Positions 14,301-23,381 of a stretch of DNA of 64,000 nucleotides are shown here, one piece after another (within the stretch, counting starts at the first letter, position 1; each line of letters opens with the position of its first letter). The notes under the pieces were generated by a model. The model was not told the DNA's origin, made no database searches, and saw only the letters and a list, made by a program, of their open reading frames with translations. This DNA comes from Kistimonas asteriae. Its GTDB lineage: Bacteria > Pseudomonadota > Gammaproteobacteria > Pseudomonadales > Endozoicomonadaceae. The position numbers were made by a program, and so were the translations under genes. The stretch is taken from NCBI RefSeq assembly GCF_018263925.1, contig NZ_JAEVHF010000003.1:1-64000 (forward strand), given 5' to 3'.

Positions 14301-16370
14301 GCTGCTCAGCGCTCCGTCGCTGACGGTAAACTGCAGGTCCGCATAGCCGGTTCCGTTGGCATTGGCGGCCGGAGTGAATATCAGGTTGCCGATATCGGAT
14401 GCCTGTATCACCTGGTTGGCCGTCACCGCCGAACCATTGAGGGTAAGTGTGCCTGCCGCTGGCAGTTGGGTCACGGTCACCGACTGCAGGGTGTCGCCGG
14501 TATCAATATCACTGAAGCCGAAGTCTGTCGCCGCAAAGGTGTGGCTGCCATCCTCATTAATGGTCAGCGTCTTGTCTGCTGCGGTGGGTGCATCGTTGAC
14601 TGCGGTGACATCAAAGGTGAGGGTTTGTGCGCTGCTGCTCAGCGCTCCGTCGCTGACAGTGAACTTCAGGTCCGCATAGCCGGTTCCGTTGGCATTGGCG
14701 GCCGGAGTGAATATCAGGTTGCCGATATCGGATGCCTGTATCACCTGGTTGGCCGTCACCGCCGAACCATTGAGGGTAAGTGTGCCTGCCGCTGGCAGTT
14801 GGGTCACGGTCACCGACTGCAGGGTGTCGCCGGTATCAATATCACTGAAGCCGAAGTCTGCTACCGTGAACGTATGGCTGCTATCTTCGTTGATGCTGAG
14901 GGTTTTATCCTGTGCAGTCGGCGCATCGTTTACCTCACCGACATCAACAGTCAGTGTTCGTACCGAACTGACAGCGCGACCATCACTGACCGTGAATTGC
15001 AGGTCGGCATAACCGTCACCGTTAGCATTGTTCTCTGGTGTAAACGTCAGGGTAGACAGTTCAGCGGACGTGATCATCTGTCCTGCTATGACGGCTACAT
15101 TGTTGAGAGTCAGGCTACCCGCCGCGGGTAACCGTGTAATAGTGACCGACTGCAGGGAATCACTGGTATCGATATCACGGAAACCAAAGTCGGCCACCGT
15201 GAACGTATGACTGCCGCCTTCCTGCACCAACAGGGTATCGTCCGTCGCGTCCGGGGTGGCGTTGACGCCGGTGACAATGACAGTCGCCATGGATGAAGCA
15301 CTGGCGCCCTCATCGTCCGACATCTGGTAACGCACGGTGACCGTGGCCGTTTCCCCTTCCGCCAGGGCATCGAAATCCGTACCTGGCGTAAAGACCAGTC
15401 GATTGTCAACAATGGCCACCTGTCCACTGCCTCCAGGGCCGATGTGGCTAACGATTCGAACCTGATCCAGTGTGAAAGTGCCTGGCGTATCATCAGGATT
15501 GCCGTCTGTGTCATTGGCCAGCACATCAATCTCGAACTGGCTGTCAGCCCGACCCTCGCCACGGTCCGCATTGGCCACCGGCGCCTGGTTGACCCGGGCC
15601 GCCGGTTCAGGGGCACTGGTCTCTTCGGCGGGCGGTTCTTTACTCTCAACACGCCGTACCGGCGCTGGCCCACCGCGTTCACCGATCACCACCCGCACCG
15701 AAGGTTCCTGGACAATCAGGACACTTTCTTCGGTTCGGTCAACTGTCGGCATACGGGCATAAGCGGTTTCAGCATCCGGTTTCTGGTTACCGCTTGAGCG
15801 GGAGGTGGGTTCATTGCGCCGGGCCATCGTGCTGGCCGTCTCAGTGGAAGGCTGGTTAATGTCAGACTGGCTGTACTGATCCCGGTTCAGGGCGGTGGTA
15901 CGCCCCAGGGATTCTTCCTGTTGCTCAGGCCCCTCTTTCCGGGACTCCGGATCGCTGCGTCGCGTGAGGGTCGTATCGGTGTCAGCGGCGGGCTGGTTGA
16001 TCTCTGACTGGCTGTACTGGTCACGGTTTAAAGCAGCCGTGCGACCCAGCGCCTCTTCCGGCTCCGGCTCACCGGAACGCTGAATGCCGTCGCGCCGGAT
16101 GGCGTTCTGGTCATACTGGTCACGGTCGAGCGCCAGTGACGGGTCGAGCTCCTCTTCAGGGGGCTGCTCGCCCGAAGACTCCGGAGCCGATCGTTCGACG
16201 GCGGACTGATCATACTGATCCGCCCCCAGAACCACCGCCTGGTCCAGCGCTTCCTCGTCGGGTTGCTGTTGGGCCTGCCCGTCAGGGGGAGCCTGGCGAG
16301 GCGCACCGTCCTCAGGCTGTGATTCTTCCCTGTTCTGGTTTTCCGGTTCACTGGTTTCTTTATCAGCCAT
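2364..16370 (-). CDS. Giant type I-secreted RTX adhesin 1 (4668 aa)
   Basis: One uninterrupted frame of 4668 codons starts at an ATG with GGAGG four bases upstream. Rough order of domains: acidic N-terminus with four DQY-containing repeats (residues 40-175); a VCBS domain; about five cadherin-like repeats of 111 residues; PA14-like domains (about 822-980 and 1243-1400), each followed by a shared AEDID(G/A) module; jelly-roll/CBM-like segments; LamG/concanavalin-type domains (about 2203-2407, 2527-2723, 2950-3143 and 4243-4460) mixed with cadherin domains; a repeated GG(Y/F)xxVW region (about 3270-3790); RTX nonapeptides of GGxGxDxLxG type (about 4510-4563); and a C-terminal type I secretion target. 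The protein is probably a surface or released adhesin binding glycans and matrix. LamG and PA14 domains commonly bind carbohydrates; the ligand here is unknown. It lies directly downstream of its likely exporter genes. Confidence 0.93.
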   Translation of the reverse strand: MADKETSEPENQNREESQPEDGAPRQAPPDGQAQQQPDEEALDQAVVLGADQYDQSAVERSAPESSGEQPPEEELDPSLALDRDQYDQNAIRRDGIQRSGEPEPEEALGRTAALNRDQYSQSEINQPAADTDTTLTRRSDPESRKEGPEQQEESLGRTTALNRDQYSQSDINQPSTETASTMARRNEPTSRSSGNQKPDAETAYARMPTVDRTEESVLIVQEPSVRVVIGERGGPAPVRRVESKEPPAEETSAPEPAARVNQAPVANADRGEGRADSQFEIDVLANDTDGNPDDTPGTFTLDQVRIVSHIGPGGSGQVAIVDNRLVFTPGTDFDALAEGETATVTVRYQMSDDEGASASSMATVIVTGVNATPDATDDTLLVQEGGSHTFTVADFGFRDIDTSDSLQSVTITRLPAAGSLTLNNVAVIAGQMITSAELSTLTFTPENNANGDGYADLQFTVSDGRAVSSVRTLTVDVGEVNDAPTAQDKTLSINEDSSHTFTVADFGFSDIDTGDTLQSVTVTQLPAAGTLTLNGSAVTANQVIQASDIGNLIFTPAANANGTGYADLKFTVSDGALSSSAQTLTFDVTAVNDAPTAADKTLTINEDGSHTFAATDFGFSDIDTGDTLQSVTVTQLPAAGTLTLNGSAVTANQVIQASDIGNLIFTPAANANGTGYADLQFTVSDGALSSSAQTLTFDVTAVNDAPTAADKTLTINEDGSHTFAATDFGFSDIDTGDTLQSVTVTQLPAAGTLTLNGSAVTANQVISSADIGNLVFTPAANANGTGYADLKFTVSDGALSSSARTLTFDVTAVNDAPVLPTLEMQGLRGEVFETGSGIPNLATVDNLIASQAATATFTATELNYSGGTTLSGFLGDDGNSLSGSQTLTPETFGIRLTGWIEIPAGTHSFTINSDDGVRLTIGNEVVIEQDQLGNFTGLNGQYTAAESGLVPIEIIYYEHSGGQVLEISSSLTGNAALDTSVLSTSALTLDSIAEDIDGASNTGTTVSAFLQDVTIGDVDGSAQDAIAITSVDDSNGTWQYSRDSGTTWTAVDDGALAETHALLLAGSDLFRFVPNANYHGPVAFDFRAWDQSSGTTGSYADTSTNGGTTAFSQQSGEGHLFVSPVNDAPVSEDKTFTIAEDGSHTFAAADFAFTDADSGDTLQSVTITQLPAAGSLTLNGTAITLNQTIHATDIGNLVFTPVANAHGDDYADLQFTVSDGTASSTAKTLTFDVTSTPDPLVQTGQGLRGELFDAGSIPNLATMDNLISTGTPVATFTASSLNYQNGANVEGFLGTDGASLTGSQTLAPETFGIRLSGFIRVPAGIHDFTINADDGVRLTIDGEVVIQQDGTGMFNGLSGQYVATEPGLVPIEIVYYEHEGDQNFRVTSSLTGGGTLDSSVLFAHVLPAIAEDIDALTNTGTRVSDLLTDGTITDDDGAVSESMAITSVDNGNGAWQYSRDGGTSWQAVDDGSLAENHALLLADTDLLRFVPDTHYSGAASFDFRAWDQSSGTAGSYADTSSNGGTTAFSTAISSAAVEISPVTDAPAITLNNNDFLLDTELITNGSVNGTEGWDFSGNVRVFNDFMQFSGGQTPITGVVEQSFAIYQDANYALNLDYRSWNTSLVSARVEIVDSASGTVLASQNVSSNTASLQGLSLDFTGIATGNALLRITDTTPNTDGADLVIDNVSIQAPSVENDAMPAVVSGQEDQAIAVDLTVTTPDSDGSETLAIELSGIPSGVVLNDGTNTLTSTGAAIDASGWNLGSLTLTPPANSHDDFTFTVKATATETATGATNVTNQALTVHIEAVNDAPTAQDKTLSVNEDASHTFVAGDFGFADVDTGDTLQSLTITRLPSVGSLTLNDTPVTLNQVITAANIGNLKFAPATHASGNSYADLQFTVSDGELSSSAQTVTFNISPVTDAPTVELNNDVYGDLSLDTNLISNGQFATGSDWTLSGSVGISSSRQSLGFSGGESPVTGVAEQTFVIHPDINYSLSLGFASANTNPVSGRIDIIDADSGTVLASQNVNTSSPTYQTLNLDFTGIAAGNAILRITDTTATTSNRDLYVDNVSIQAESADNPNHNPQVNGTEDQPVVVNLSAATPDSDGSETLAIELSGIPSGVVLSDGTNTLTSTGAAIDVSDWDLGSLTLTPPANNHDDFTFTVTATATETATGTTNVTTQAINVHIEAVNDPPVIAEGDTVDTSAAFVFSEGTGTTVADQSGNDNGMTLTGSATWGTGHDGSGTAFEMDGTSGAGELSGLQTGGAMTVSAWVRFDSFGQNWSRVFDFGDGPSADNILLGHVTTTNDLGFQVRDGDGTAHTLTIDNFFTAGEWVHVAATVDSSGLMTVYKDGVEAGTLQGGVPPEKVRTNNFIGKSNWSQDGYMDGAVDDFAVFNEALDASQISNLYQASQLDDFIDANFTLDENSANGTVVGQVSGSDTEDGTNVTYSLADNAGGRFAINSTTGEITVADSNLLDHETDGSHTLRVRVTDSGGLSSERDFVVQVADVNEAISDLTFSVDSAQADPTPAPVSEWNFDNSFDSEAGGNSFSGDSPTFVTGPNGQVENAIHFDGSNTAFLASAAVSETSSAIGLWFRTTGAGTLMEITTASTLSAHDRNVWIDSDGRINARIYTSGGSEVITSDISDTFNDGEWHYVVHSYGGDVGGQTLFVDGQSVASGNFTASGFDWQDSIRLGSSVSTLTGGSTFNGDIGGLQVFDQALTANDVSAAMLRPDAVIDENITTAVTIGTLSLVDPDNADEAFGQHTFTVSDNRFEVVNGELRLKAAQSLDHETESSIDVTVTATDNNNAGFTRSETFTILVQDVNEAPTAQNKTLSLNEDDSHTFAAADFGFSDVDDGDSLQSVTITRLPSDGSLTLDDTPVTANQSIAASELGNLKYTPAANAHGTGYADLQFTASDGTADSGVQTLTFDVASVNDAPDISATVDPARATTGPTADHAWDFDNSYDSEAGSQAFAGATPTFTSGPPNSQFANAVAFDGSATTFNVPLNVSETAYTVSFWFRADNAGGLLQIEGGGHDRNVFLNADGTITARVWQDESITSTVGETYNDGEWHHVVHTFGGAVGGQTLYVDGGEVASGTMSASAFTGQTHLRLGYSSQGNTHLDGAIAGLQVFDDAVTATEAQQLFDPNSVVAIDENTTGAVVIGTLDVTDPDSETDPFGQHSVTVSDNRFEVVSGELRLKAGQSLDHEAEDRINVTVTATDNNGTGLSTDKVFTILVQDVNEAPVLTTTLDTAVSNEAMVNTETDSTQNQAVLSPMDDGGYLAVWHSTENGGHAIKAQKYAYVDETRTITVADHSFESVTYADGGHSGLPADSAWSFSGIGNTWNPQAAAITSEASDGDNVAYISSGTASQTLTETFSRDTSYQLQVDVGNRSDTAGFANYAVRITAGGVVLATDGSVSPAEGQWETLTLNLDGSTIAENSAALGQPITIELVHVSGPQMHFDNVRLTGTTPELQTEGAEFQVDTVTLASDESVSQPLVATLDNGSYAVAWRFLDPGSLSQTKMRIFASDGTEIQSEFIVDSASGNNYTPDLIALTDNRFLVAHTVDAGSINAVIMDAEGNTLQTTTSIGTLGGWGSPGWAGPEATALNNGGFALVWRASGDTADDSARIQFFDSDGNNTTGEISFGDTNPAADRHFEIDTLENGEVVTVYQSGDNLFFQRWSDTGTEQGSPVQINTSVAPDISTLAEVSIEALSDGGFFVVWRSTSQDADGTLGVFGRRFDASGNPLTGEIAINSTSADNQFDPSVVQLDSGALQVLWTSNQDGNDNIYSASVGLGGNQVHENANHGTLVGRASATDAEDGTTLTYELVNDASGRFAIDATTGDITVADGTRLDHETDASHTIRVRVTDSGSLTAEQDMVIQVQDVNEAPEVSGAVMVTAPESLDAHTVTEAFLLGNASDVDGDTLSVQDVSINGVTAHRHDFQGSFSAGTGGSVAINGDTLTLTSGAEENVVLIDTTGGGTRDTDLHLDFTVAPTDGHATRNNFIVFDYVDANNYKAIGSYDGGGSPHWVVEQWTNGTSTRLSSFNETSANSNINTGRHYEVDIVDNRVSLTVDGVEKITHQFSENISDGELGVMNRGNAVSTYTLNGADWDIYPDNQHAVYDNSDGTWTILPGDDLAGDLTLDYNVSDGELTTAATAVIPVDRSPDASIELSDTTGISDDVLPVETTASGDPLTVTSVNGQTVAATGTTSIDGEFGTLDIAADGSWTYNLDAAYASVDLDSNLVGRWTFDEGTGTTVADSSAVDTIADNGTLNGATFASEGISGSAVAFDGSNDRIDVANSTELNTYTGTKSACTISLAFKVDPANDLTGTQILYEQGGISNGFNIYIRDGNLYVGAWSESTSWNGAYVSTSLSALDSGWHSVSLVLDATSATAGERTLTGYLDGIDFGTKTGAAAVSAHGGAIAFGGMSQDTQIDTGDLSGDGNYFQGEMDEARIYNRALSDAEVRVQGQMDKSETFSYDVSDGTHTSTATLAIDVQHTLDSTGGISGTVGNDTLTGTAFGERIDGLAGMDTLIGNGGDDWLVGGAGNDTLTGGAGSDTFVWIAGHEGTASSVAIDTITDFNATAGGDAIDLSLLLAGETETTLDQYLNVNVTGGNTEIEVKPTGAGGDVTQKIVLEGVDLSGLGDNTAILNTLLQNGNLHIDG
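13921..14919 (-). repeat. Three tandem 333-bp cadherin-like units in adhesin 1
   Basis: The GGTGCATCGTT junction recurs at 13921, 14254 and 14587, a period of 333 bp (111 residues). Units two and three are identical over roughly 180 bp. Each unit encodes a domain with the [20 protein letters not shown] motif and a DGALSSSA turn. Such identity makes the array prone to unequal recombination and to assembly collapse. Confidence 0.85.
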
Positions 16371-16735
16371 ACATCCTCCGCTGATACTGACTGCACGCTA
16401 CTCACCCACTAAGACCGGCTGGATAGATCCGTCATCCATTTGGTGCCCATCAATCAGCACACCAGCCATGCTCGGTAGAAAGAAGCCCTCCCTGTCAAAC
16501 AGTTAAAGCCCTTCTTTCCACAAACAAGTAGCCTATTTATCTAATGATAAACGCTGGTGAACGGGCAAAATTAGCGATAACACACTCAGGCAGGCGTTTT
16601 TTAGAAAGGATTGCAATTACCAATAACGCATCAATGTGAGAATAACTAAATAGCGATTGATCAGAGGCTTTTATCGCAAGTTCTGATAAAAACGAGCCCG
16701 ATCGTTGCTTCCCTGTCCATTACGAGCCGACACGC
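16371..16735. promoter_or_regulatory. 365-bp non-coding region upstream of adhesin 1
   Basis: This spacer separates tolC-like (ends 16736) from adhesin 1 (starts 16370), both on the minus strand. It is AT-rich in its middle part and could hold a separate adhesin promoter. I did not find a convincing -35/-10 pair or a terminator with a proper U-tract. The only minor element is a 23-codon frame (16398-16469) with a weak ribosome site. Confidence 0.35.
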
Positions 16736-18052
16736 TCATTCATCCTTAAGCGGAATATTGAGCCATGGGAGCAAGTCGCCGGTTGCACTCAGTAGTTCCA
16801 ACCGTGCATACAACAGTTCATAGTGGGCTGAGGTGTAGGCTTGCTGAGCCTGAAACAGCTCATTGGCACTGTCAAGCAGATCAAGCAGGCCCCGCTGCCC
16901 CAGGGAAAACTGCTCTTCATAGGCAGACTGGGTCTTACGGCTGGCTTTTACATGGGTTTCAAGAAATGGCATCTGCTTCTCAAGGTAACGGTAGGATGAC
17001 CAGGACAACTCCAGAACTTCATTGATCTGACGCCGCACCTTTTCCCGGATCTCCTCCCGCTCCGCCATACGGTAGGCCGACTCACTTACCGCGGCTTTGT
17101 CTGCCCCGCCACGGAACAGGTTGTAGCGGATCCTGAGAATCGCCTGAAAGTTATCATCACTGGCCTTGACTCCATCAGTATCGTGGCTCCAGCTCCGATC
17201 CACTTCCAGGTTCAGCGATGGGTAATAACTCGCCAAGCTGACCTTGTACGCATTCTCTGTTGCATCCACCTCCAGGTTGGCGACCTGCATCTGGGGATGC
17301 ATAACCAATAGTTGCCTGGCAGCGCCCAACGAACGATAAGGCAGGGCTTTATCCATCTGCGGTGGCGACAGTTTCCCTGGTAAACGGTCCGTTACTGACA
17401 GAAACTGGCTTTCGGCATCATCCAGGTTATTGCGTGCGACCATCAGGTTGGCAGCCGCCCGTGCCGTCCGACCTTCCATCTGGGACAGATCCGCTTCGCT
17501 GGCCAGGCCTTGCTCAACCCGCTGACGTATCTGGTCATGGGTTTTCTCGTGAATGCCAAAGTTTTCCTCCGCCAACGCCAGCTGTCGGCGCTTTTCCAGT
17601 AAGGTGAAATATACCTCGGCAATGGACAGCGCGGTATCCTGAGCCGCACTCAACCATTCCTGGCGACGGGCCAGATAGAGATGACTGGACTGTTCAATGC
17701 GGTTGTCGATCGCATCCCCTTCAAACAGGGGCTGACGCAAACTGAGCGACAGCTCCTGGCGGGTCATATGGGTATCTTCGTTGCCACTGGAACGGGTCGT
17801 TGAACTGTTTCGGCGCTGCTTACCCCACCCACTTTGCAGATCCAGCGTAGGCAGCTTACCAGCCTTGGCCTGTTTGTAGCCGGCCTTTTCAGCCTGCATG
17901 CGGTTGTAGGCGGCCATGACATCCGGGTGACCGTCAAGGATTTCCCCGATCAATCCTTTCAGGGAAGCGGCATCATCCGCCAGTAAGGCGTGGCTACCGG
18001 TGCATAGCAATAGAAACGACGCAACCTGAAATAGTCTTGTGTATCGTGTCAT
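16736..18052 (-). CDS. TolC-family outer membrane channel of the type I system
   Basis: This 438-residue protein starts at the ATG at 18052, preceded by an AGGGA ribosome site. The longer in-frame upstream extension lacks one. The N-terminus is a clear signal peptide (MTRYTRLFQVASFLLLC... ending in ALLA). The rest is long amphipathic helices with the internal duplication typical of outer membrane efflux proteins, including the HPDVMAAYNRMQ segment near the N-terminus and SLRQPLFEG. It should form the trimeric outer-membrane/periplasmic tunnel through which the adhesins leave the cell. It is the third gene of exporter-adaptor-channel, directly upstream of the adhesins, as in lapE of LapA systems. 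The specific lapE assignment is by context only. Confidence 0.9.
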   Translation of the reverse strand: MTRYTRLFQVASFLLLCTGSHALLADDAASLKGLIGEILDGHPDVMAAYNRMQAEKAGYKQAKAGKLPTLDLQSGWGKQRRNSSTTRSSGNEDTHMTRQELSLSLRQPLFEGDAIDNRIEQSSHLYLARRQEWLSAAQDTALSIAEVYFTLLEKRRQLALAEENFGIHEKTHDQIRQRVEQGLASEADLSQMEGRTARAAANLMVARNNLDDAESQFLSVTDRLPGKLSPPQMDKALPYRSLGAARQLLVMHPQMQVANLEVDATENAYKVSLASYYPSLNLEVDRSWSHDTDGVKASDDNFQAILRIRYNLFRGGADKAAVSESAYRMAEREEIREKVRRQINEVLELSWSSYRYLEKQMPFLETHVKASRKTQSAYEEQFSLGQRGLLDLLDSANELFQAQQAYTSAHYELLYARLELLSATGDLLPWLNIPLKDE

Positions 18053-18232
18053 CACAGCATCCCTGCTTGCGTTCTTTACCCGTGCAATGACTTCTACACA
18101 TCCATTCACCCGGTAAATGGTATAACAGCCTCTCCCTGCTGTTATGGCAGCTCGCTTACTGCCCTTTTCCACCATCGCTTCCTGCCGGAAGGATGGCTAC
18201 GTTGATCCTCTGCAATCCCCGGAAGGCATCTG

Positions 18233-19690
18233 TTAGCGTTCCGTAAAGGCCCGGTTCCTGGCCCTGAGAATCGGTTTCATCAGGTAAGCCAGCAGGCTTT
18301 TCTGTCCCGTGATGATATCCACTTCCGCCTGCATGCCGGACATGATCGGCAATGGCTTGTCGATACCACCCAAATGCGATTCATGGGTTTTGATTTTGAC
18401 GATATAAAAGGCTTCGCCTTTTTCATTCTGTATAGTATCGGCACTGATATGGACGACTTCACCGTCCAGTCCGCCGTAAATCGTGAAGTCGTAGGCCGTC
18501 AGTTTGACCACCGCCTTGAGGCCAACCCGGATAAACGCGATATCCCGGGGGCTGACCATCATCTCCACTTCCAGGGAATCCCCGATCGGGATGATATCCA
18601 CCAGGTCCATACCGGGATCCACCACGCCACCCAGGGTATTGATATGCAGCTTCTGGATAATGCCGTTGACGGGTGAACGAATGATGGTACGTGACACACG
18701 GTCTCCGAGGGATTTTGTCGCCTCTTCCAGCTGGTCCAGCACCACTTCCACTTCTTTCAGTGATTCAAGGGTTTCCGAGCGGTATTTCAGCTCAACTTCG
18801 GCAATTCGGTCCTGGATTTCATCCCTGGCAGATTCCAGTCTTGGGATCGACAGCTCGGCATTCTCTTTCTGGGACGCCAGATCATTGACCTCCTGTTCCA
18901 GCCTCAGCAACTGAACCTTGGAAACAATGCCTCTTTCGGTCAGCGGCTCGGTCATCTCAAATTCCTGCCTGGACAGCAGGAAATTCTTCTCAAGAATCTT
19001 CAATTGTGCCCGGATGCTGGTCAGTTCCTGCACCGCCTGCCGCTGCTGCTGGCGTATAACATTCAGTTCAGCCTGGTGGGCATTGCGACGATTCTGGAAT
19101 AACTGCTGCTCTCGCATGCGATAATTGTCGTAGTCTTCCAGTTCGCTGGGGAATGTCAGTGTTTCACTCTGTGCCAGCTCAGCCTTCAGGCGCGACGCCC
19201 GGGCCAGGTTGCTGTAATAATCCAGTTCCTTTTCACGGAAATTGGACGCGAACTGGGTGTCGTCCAGCTCCATCAACGGCTGGTGAAGTTTTACCTCGTC
19301 GCCTTCCCCGATAAAGATAGTTTCAACAATGCCGCCTTCCAGGTTCTGTACCACCTGCAGCCGGGAGGAGGGAATGACTTTGCCCTGTCCCCGGGTGATT
19401 TCATCCAGTTCTGTCAACGCCGCCCAGATGGTTGCGGACAACAGGAAGGCCGTCAGCCCCAGAATCAACAGCCGAGTGAGGTAGGCGGTATTGAGCAGCA
19501 TGGCCGCACTGGACTCGGACATGAACTGCAATTCCGGCGGCATGCGCAGCCAATAGCGCTGCTCCGCCCCCTTCTTCCGGAACCGGGGAAAGTAAGGGCG
19601 AAGCGCGTGACCGACTGGACTGCTCCAGAACTGCCGACGCGTTTTAATGAAACGGTATTTTACCGTTCTTAATTGCTTCGATAACGCCAT
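18233..19690 (-). CDS. HlyD-family membrane fusion protein (type I secretion adaptor)
   Basis: This protein of about 485 residues has a short cytoplasmic N-terminus, one membrane segment (around residues 65-85, LLILGLTAFLLSATIWA), a half-lipoyl/barrel-sandwich start (GQGKVIPSSRLQVVQNLEGG), a long coiled coil of about 200 residues, and the C-terminal HlyD barrel with VVKLTAYDFTIYGGLDG. It links the inner-membrane ABC exporter to the TolC-like channel. The ATG at 19690 has GGAG six bases upstream and is preferred; ATGs at 19702 and 19708 are also in frame. Any of them overlaps the 3' end of the exporter gene (47-65 nt), which implies translational coupling. The context resembles lapC. Confidence 0.92.
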   Translation of the reverse strand: MALSKQLRTVKYRFIKTRRQFWSSPVGHALRPYFPRFRKKGAEQRYWLRMPPELQFMSESSAAMLLNTAYLTRLLILGLTAFLLSATIWAALTELDEITRGQGKVIPSSRLQVVQNLEGGIVETIFIGEGDEVKLHQPLMELDDTQFASNFREKELDYYSNLARASRLKAELAQSETLTFPSELEDYDNYRMREQQLFQNRRNAHQAELNVIRQQQRQAVQELTSIRAQLKILEKNFLLSRQEFEMTEPLTERGIVSKVQLLRLEQEVNDLASQKENAELSIPRLESARDEIQDRIAEVELKYRSETLESLKEVEVVLDQLEEATKSLGDRVSRTIIRSPVNGIIQKLHINTLGGVVDPGMDLVDIIPIGDSLEVEMMVSPRDIAFIRVGLKAVVKLTAYDFTIYGGLDGEVVHISADTIQNEKGEAFYIVKIKTHESHLGGIDKPLPIMSGMQAEVDIITGQKSLLAYLMKPILRARNRAFTER

Positions 19691-21827
19691 CCTTGGCTCC
19701 ATACGCAACTAACGCACCGTGATCCAGCACGGCCAGCTTATCCACCAGCCCCAGCAGCGATGTACGGTGTGTGATGAGAATAATTGTCTTGCCCTTACAG
19801 TGTTCCTTAATGTTGGCAATGACCTTGGCTTCCGTCACCTGATCCATGGCGCTGGTCGGCTCATCCAGGATCAGGATCGGTGGATCCAGCAGCAGGGATC
19901 GGGCCAGAATCACGGCCTGACGCTGCCCACCGGACAGGTTAGCGCCACGTTCGGCCACCGGCATATCCATGCCTTCGGGGTGCAGGTTCACAAAATCCGT
20001 GACACAGGCAATTTTGGCAACTTCCGCGACCCGCCCCATGTCGACATCTTCCGCCCCCAGAGTAATATTGTGCTTGACCGTTCCGAAGAACAGGTTCATG
20101 TCCTGTGGCACACAGCCAATCAGGCGCTGGCGCTCAGCCGGGTCCACCTGGTTGATATCAATACCATCCAGACGAATTAATCCTTCTGAGGGTTTGTACA
20201 GACCTGGCAATAACTTGGCCAGAGTCGATTTCCCGGAACCCACCCGGCCTATCAGCCCCACCTTCTCGCCCCCTTCAATCTTGATCGTGAGATCCCTGAT
20301 CGCCGGTACCGGTTGATCCGCGTAGGAGAACGAGAGGTTGTTGATTTCGAGTTCGCCGCGGCAATGGTCCAGATGCAGATAAGCTTTTTCCGGATTACGC
20401 TCCTTAGGCATATCCATGACCTTCTGCAAGCCTTCCAGGGCGGCCTTGGCCTGGTTGTAACGGGTCGAGAGGCTGGCGACCTGAACCATCGGCCCCATAG
20501 CGCGACCCGATAGCATGACTGTGGCGATCAATGCCCCCATGCTGGCCTCACCGGCACTGATCAGGTAAACCCCGACCAGCACGATCAGAATGGTGGCACT
20601 GCTCTGGACAAATCCGGCAAACAGGCTGGCAGAGTTACTCAACTGCTTCCCTTTCATACTCCAGCGGGAGATATGGCCGACCGAACTTTCCCAGGTATGC
20701 TGCATCTGTGACTCCGCCCCATAAAGGCGGAGGGACTCCAACGCGGTGAGATTTTCGATCAGGCTGGCATTTTTCTGTGCTGAAGCGCGATAGGTCTTCT
20801 CAATGGATTCTTTCAGCGGTTTTTGGATCAGGAAACTGTAGGTCAGGATGGCAATAATCCCCACTATCGGCACCAGGGCAATGGGACCACCGACCATGGC
20901 GATGGCCAGCAATAACAGGACCGTAAACGGGATATCAATCAAGGTGGTGGTCGTGGATGATGTGATGAACTCTCGAATACTTTCAAACTCCTGCATGCTC
21001 TTGGCAAAACTGCCCACCGATGCAGGCTTGGACGCAATCTCCAGCCCCAGTACATGCTCCATGATACTGGCCGAGAGCAGGATGTCGGATTTCTTGCCCG
21101 CCACATCAATACAGTAGGAACGGAGCCATTTCAGGATAAAGTCAAAGGTGAAGGCAATCAGCCCCCCGATGGATAGCATCCACAGGGTCTCAATGGCATT
21201 GTTAGGTACTACCCGGTCATAGACGTTCATGACAAAGAACGGACTGACCAGCGCCAGCATGTTAATCACGAACGAGGCCACCAGCACATCCCGGTAAATC
21301 GGTACTGACCGGAGAATCGTGCCCCAGAACCAGTGGGACTGTTTCTGCTTCAACACTTCCGGTGTGCGGCTGTCATGCTCCATACGGCGCTTGATCAACA
21401 GGATCGACCCATTGCCCGCCGCTGTCAGCTCTTCAAACGACACTACCCGTGTTTCAGGCGCATCACCATGGAGCAGGATGACGGTGGCTTCTTTATTCGC
21501 CTTATTAATGTCCGTGAGGATACAGCCGGAGTCTTCACTGAACAGCATCACCGCGGGGCAGATCAGGCTGCTCAGTTCATCCGGCTTACGTTCGAGCATC
21601 CGTGATGAAAAACCGGCCCGTTCGGCGGCGCGGATAAACAGGTCAGGGGTCAGGCTATGTTCCTGGATCGGCAGCCCGGCCGTCAGGGATTCGGCACTGA
21701 GCGGCTTGCCCAGCATTTTGGTCATGGCGACCATGCAGGTCAGCAGCGACGTAGCTGGCAGTGTCGTCTCTGATTCCTTATCAGGCGAGTCAAAAGCATC
21801 CATGCAGTTACAGCCTTTGTAATTCAT
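19644..21827 (-). CDS. Type I secretion ABC transporter/permease (LapB/HlyB type)
   Basis: This 727-residue exporter contains an N-terminal C39-like domain (about residues 20-150), a six-helix transmembrane domain (about 165-460) and a nucleotide-binding domain. The ATPase motifs are visible: Walker A GRVGSGKST, signature LSGGQRQAV, Walker B ILILDEPTSAMD and H-loop ITHR. The N-terminal domain lacks the canonical QxxxDCG of active C39 peptidases, although a Cys occurs in LLTCMVAM. It therefore looks like a non-cleaving C39-like domain that docks RTX substrates. It energises export of the adjacent adhesins. ATG at 21827 is used; an in-frame ATG at 21803 has an AAAGG site and could be the true start. 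Confidence 0.93.
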   Translation of the reverse strand: MNYKGCNCMDAFDSPDKESETTLPATSLLTCMVAMTKMLGKPLSAESLTAGLPIQEHSLTPDLFIRAAERAGFSSRMLERKPDELSSLICPAVMLFSEDSGCILTDINKANKEATVILLHGDAPETRVVSFEELTAAGNGSILLIKRRMEHDSRTPEVLKQKQSHWFWGTILRSVPIYRDVLVASFVINMLALVSPFFVMNVYDRVVPNNAIETLWMLSIGGLIAFTFDFILKWLRSYCIDVAGKKSDILLSASIMEHVLGLEIASKPASVGSFAKSMQEFESIREFITSSTTTTLIDIPFTVLLLLAIAMVGGPIALVPIVGIIAILTYSFLIQKPLKESIEKTYRASAQKNASLIENLTALESLRLYGAESQMQHTWESSVGHISRWSMKGKQLSNSASLFAGFVQSSATILIVLVGVYLISAGEASMGALIATVMLSGRAMGPMVQVASLSTRYNQAKAALEGLQKVMDMPKERNPEKAYLHLDHCRGELEINNLSFSYADQPVPAIRDLTIKIEGGEKVGLIGRVGSGKSTLAKLLPGLYKPSEGLIRLDGIDINQVDPAERQRLIGCVPQDMNLFFGTVKHNITLGAEDVDMGRVAEVAKIACVTDFVNLHPEGMDMPVAERGANLSGGQRQAVILARSLLLDPPILILDEPTSAMDQVTEAKVIANIKEHCKGKTIILITHRTSLLGLVDKLAVLDHGALVAYGAKDGVIEAIKNGKIPFH

Positions 21828-21872
21828 GTATGAAGCGAATACGAGGTCTATCGGCCAGACCCGGCCAATACG

Positions 21873-23252
21873 TTAGAACCGGCTTTCCAGAGCATTATCC
21901 AATTGGTAAATATCGTCCCTGAACCGCACCCTGCCGGTTGCATCGGGCCAGGCAGTAAAATAGACGAAGAATACCGGCACGGACTGCGGTAACACCAGTT
22001 TTTCGGTAGAGGGCGATACCTTCAGCGCCAACCAGTCCGCACTTAACCCCTGTGGTGTAACGATCTGATGAACCAGCTGTTCGATTCCCTGAACACGTGT
22101 GCATCCTGAACTCAGAGAGCGATCATTCTTATCGAACAGTTCCGGCTTGTGGGTATCATGGAGGTAAATACCCAGCTTGTTGGGCAAGTTGATCTTGTAA
22201 CGGCCCAGACGGTTTTCCGGACCTGGCTGCTGTTCCAGCCGGTAGCGAAATTCTATCGATGTCAGACGCTGGAAATTGATCCGGTCAATCGCCACCTCTG
22301 GCGCCCGGTAATCCCAGCTTTCATAGACCCTGAACCCTTCCTGCTTCAGAAAACCAGGGCTCCTTTTCTCCTTGCGCAACAGGTCATACGCCGCCAGGGA
22401 ATGGGGCACCTTCCAGACAGGATTAACTGTCACACTTTCAATACTCTCCTGAAAAACGGGGGTCTGGCGGTTGGGCATGCCGCTGATCGCCCGGTAACGT
22501 CCGGCTTCACGACCATCGTTCACCCAGATGACCTCATAACCAGCGATATCCACCCAGACATGCTGCTCCGGCAACGCCCGGGGCAACCAGCGCAATCGCT
22601 CAAGATTCACTTTGAGGGTACGAATGCGGTCATGGGTAATCGCGATGAGCGCCTGACGCGTCATTGGCCCAAGGCGTCCGTCCGGTCCCAGGTTATAACG
22701 CTCCTGAACCTTGGTCAGGGCATCAAGGTGCGCTTCGCTGTAGTGATCATCCGGCAGGTCGTGGGCAAGGTCGAGATCACGCAACCAGGCATTAAGCAGC
22801 GGGATAGTAATGTGCTGGTCGCCCGCATAAATGACGAGCTCATCAGGAAACAGCCGTTGCGCGTCCTTCAACCAGTATTGTAAGCGAGCCATCGCCTCCC
22901 TGAGGACTTCATACTGGGGAATCGCGGATTGGGTCAGGTAAAGCTGATTTATCTCTATCCGATGTTGTTCAGGCGATAATTGAGGGATGTCTGGAATCTG
23001 CCATCCCGGCTGATAGAGACGCCGTTCAAGCCAACCGGTATCCAGGTAACGGGCGTATTTCGTGGTAATGGCCTGTAATTGTTCCGGGGAGGGTGAAGTC
23101 GACAGAACCAGCCAGTCCTGGTGTGAAACAGACAAGCCATGACTGGGCAGGCTGGCGAGCCAATCCAGCAGACGTCGCTCTTCCGCAGGAAGATGACTAG
23201 TAAATGTCAACAACAGCACGACTGCAAACCACCGATGCATGACTCTGTCCAT
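21873..23252 (-). CDS. L,D-transpeptidase (YcbB/LdtD type)
   Basis: This protein of about 459 residues has an N-terminal signal sequence (hydrophobic WFAVVLLLTFTSHLPA), a central peptidoglycan-binding fold (VQERYNLGPDGRLGPMTRQAL), and a C-terminal YkuD catalytic domain. The active site SSGCTR has Cys at about residue 384, with an upstream IYLHDTHKPELFDK segment carrying the conserved His. It should form 3-3 (L,D) peptidoglycan cross-links in the periplasm. It sits 45 bp upstream of the ABC exporter on the same strand and is probably co-transcribed with it. GGAGG abuts the ATG at 23252, and an alternative ATG lies at 23240. Confidence 0.9.
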   Translation of the reverse strand: MDRVMHRWFAVVLLLTFTSHLPAEERRLLDWLASLPSHGLSVSHQDWLVLSTSPSPEQLQAITTKYARYLDTGWLERRLYQPGWQIPDIPQLSPEQHRIEINQLYLTQSAIPQYEVLREAMARLQYWLKDAQRLFPDELVIYAGDQHITIPLLNAWLRDLDLAHDLPDDHYSEAHLDALTKVQERYNLGPDGRLGPMTRQALIAITHDRIRTLKVNLERLRWLPRALPEQHVWVDIAGYEVIWVNDGREAGRYRAISGMPNRQTPVFQESIESVTVNPVWKVPHSLAAYDLLRKEKRSPGFLKQEGFRVYESWDYRAPEVAIDRINFQRLTSIEFRYRLEQQPGPENRLGRYKINLPNKLGIYLHDTHKPELFDKNDRSLSSGCTRVQGIEQLVHQIVTPQGLSADWLALKVSPSTEKLVLPQSVPVFFVYFTAWPDATGRVRFRDDIYQLDNALESRF

Positions 23253-23325
23253 ACCTCCAAACCAACATCAGGTATACAGGCATGTATCGGCATCGTTCAT
23301 GGACAGTTCTGGATTAATTACGAAT

Positions 23326-23368
23326 ATAAAAACGATCGACTGTCGGGATTTCTGATAAGTCCCGACAG
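23326..23368 (-). terminator. Rho-independent terminator after fabG-like gene
   Basis: A 9-bp perfect stem (CTGTCGGGA at 23340-23348 with TCCCGACAG at 23360-23368) and an 11-nt loop are followed, on the minus strand, by a TTTTTAT tract. It lies just downstream of the FabG-like gene and upstream of the L,D-transpeptidase, so it ends the first and separates the two units. Confidence 0.8.
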
Positions 23369-23381
23369 CCTTGCGCAGCCA

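Noticed and set aside
38..15797. Many plus-strand frames of 60-330 codons opposite the adhesin genes
   Set aside because: They are antisense shadows of highly repetitive coding sequence; they lack ribosome sites and consistent domain character.
15770..16370. LapA-type retention module with LapG cleavage site
   Set aside because: No TAAG/PAAG-like site or retention fold is visible at the N-terminus, and no lapD/lapG genes are in the window.
16398..16469. 23-codon frame upstream of adhesin 1 (minus)
   Set aside because: Weak ribosome site and no hydrophobic or regulatory feature; probably chance.
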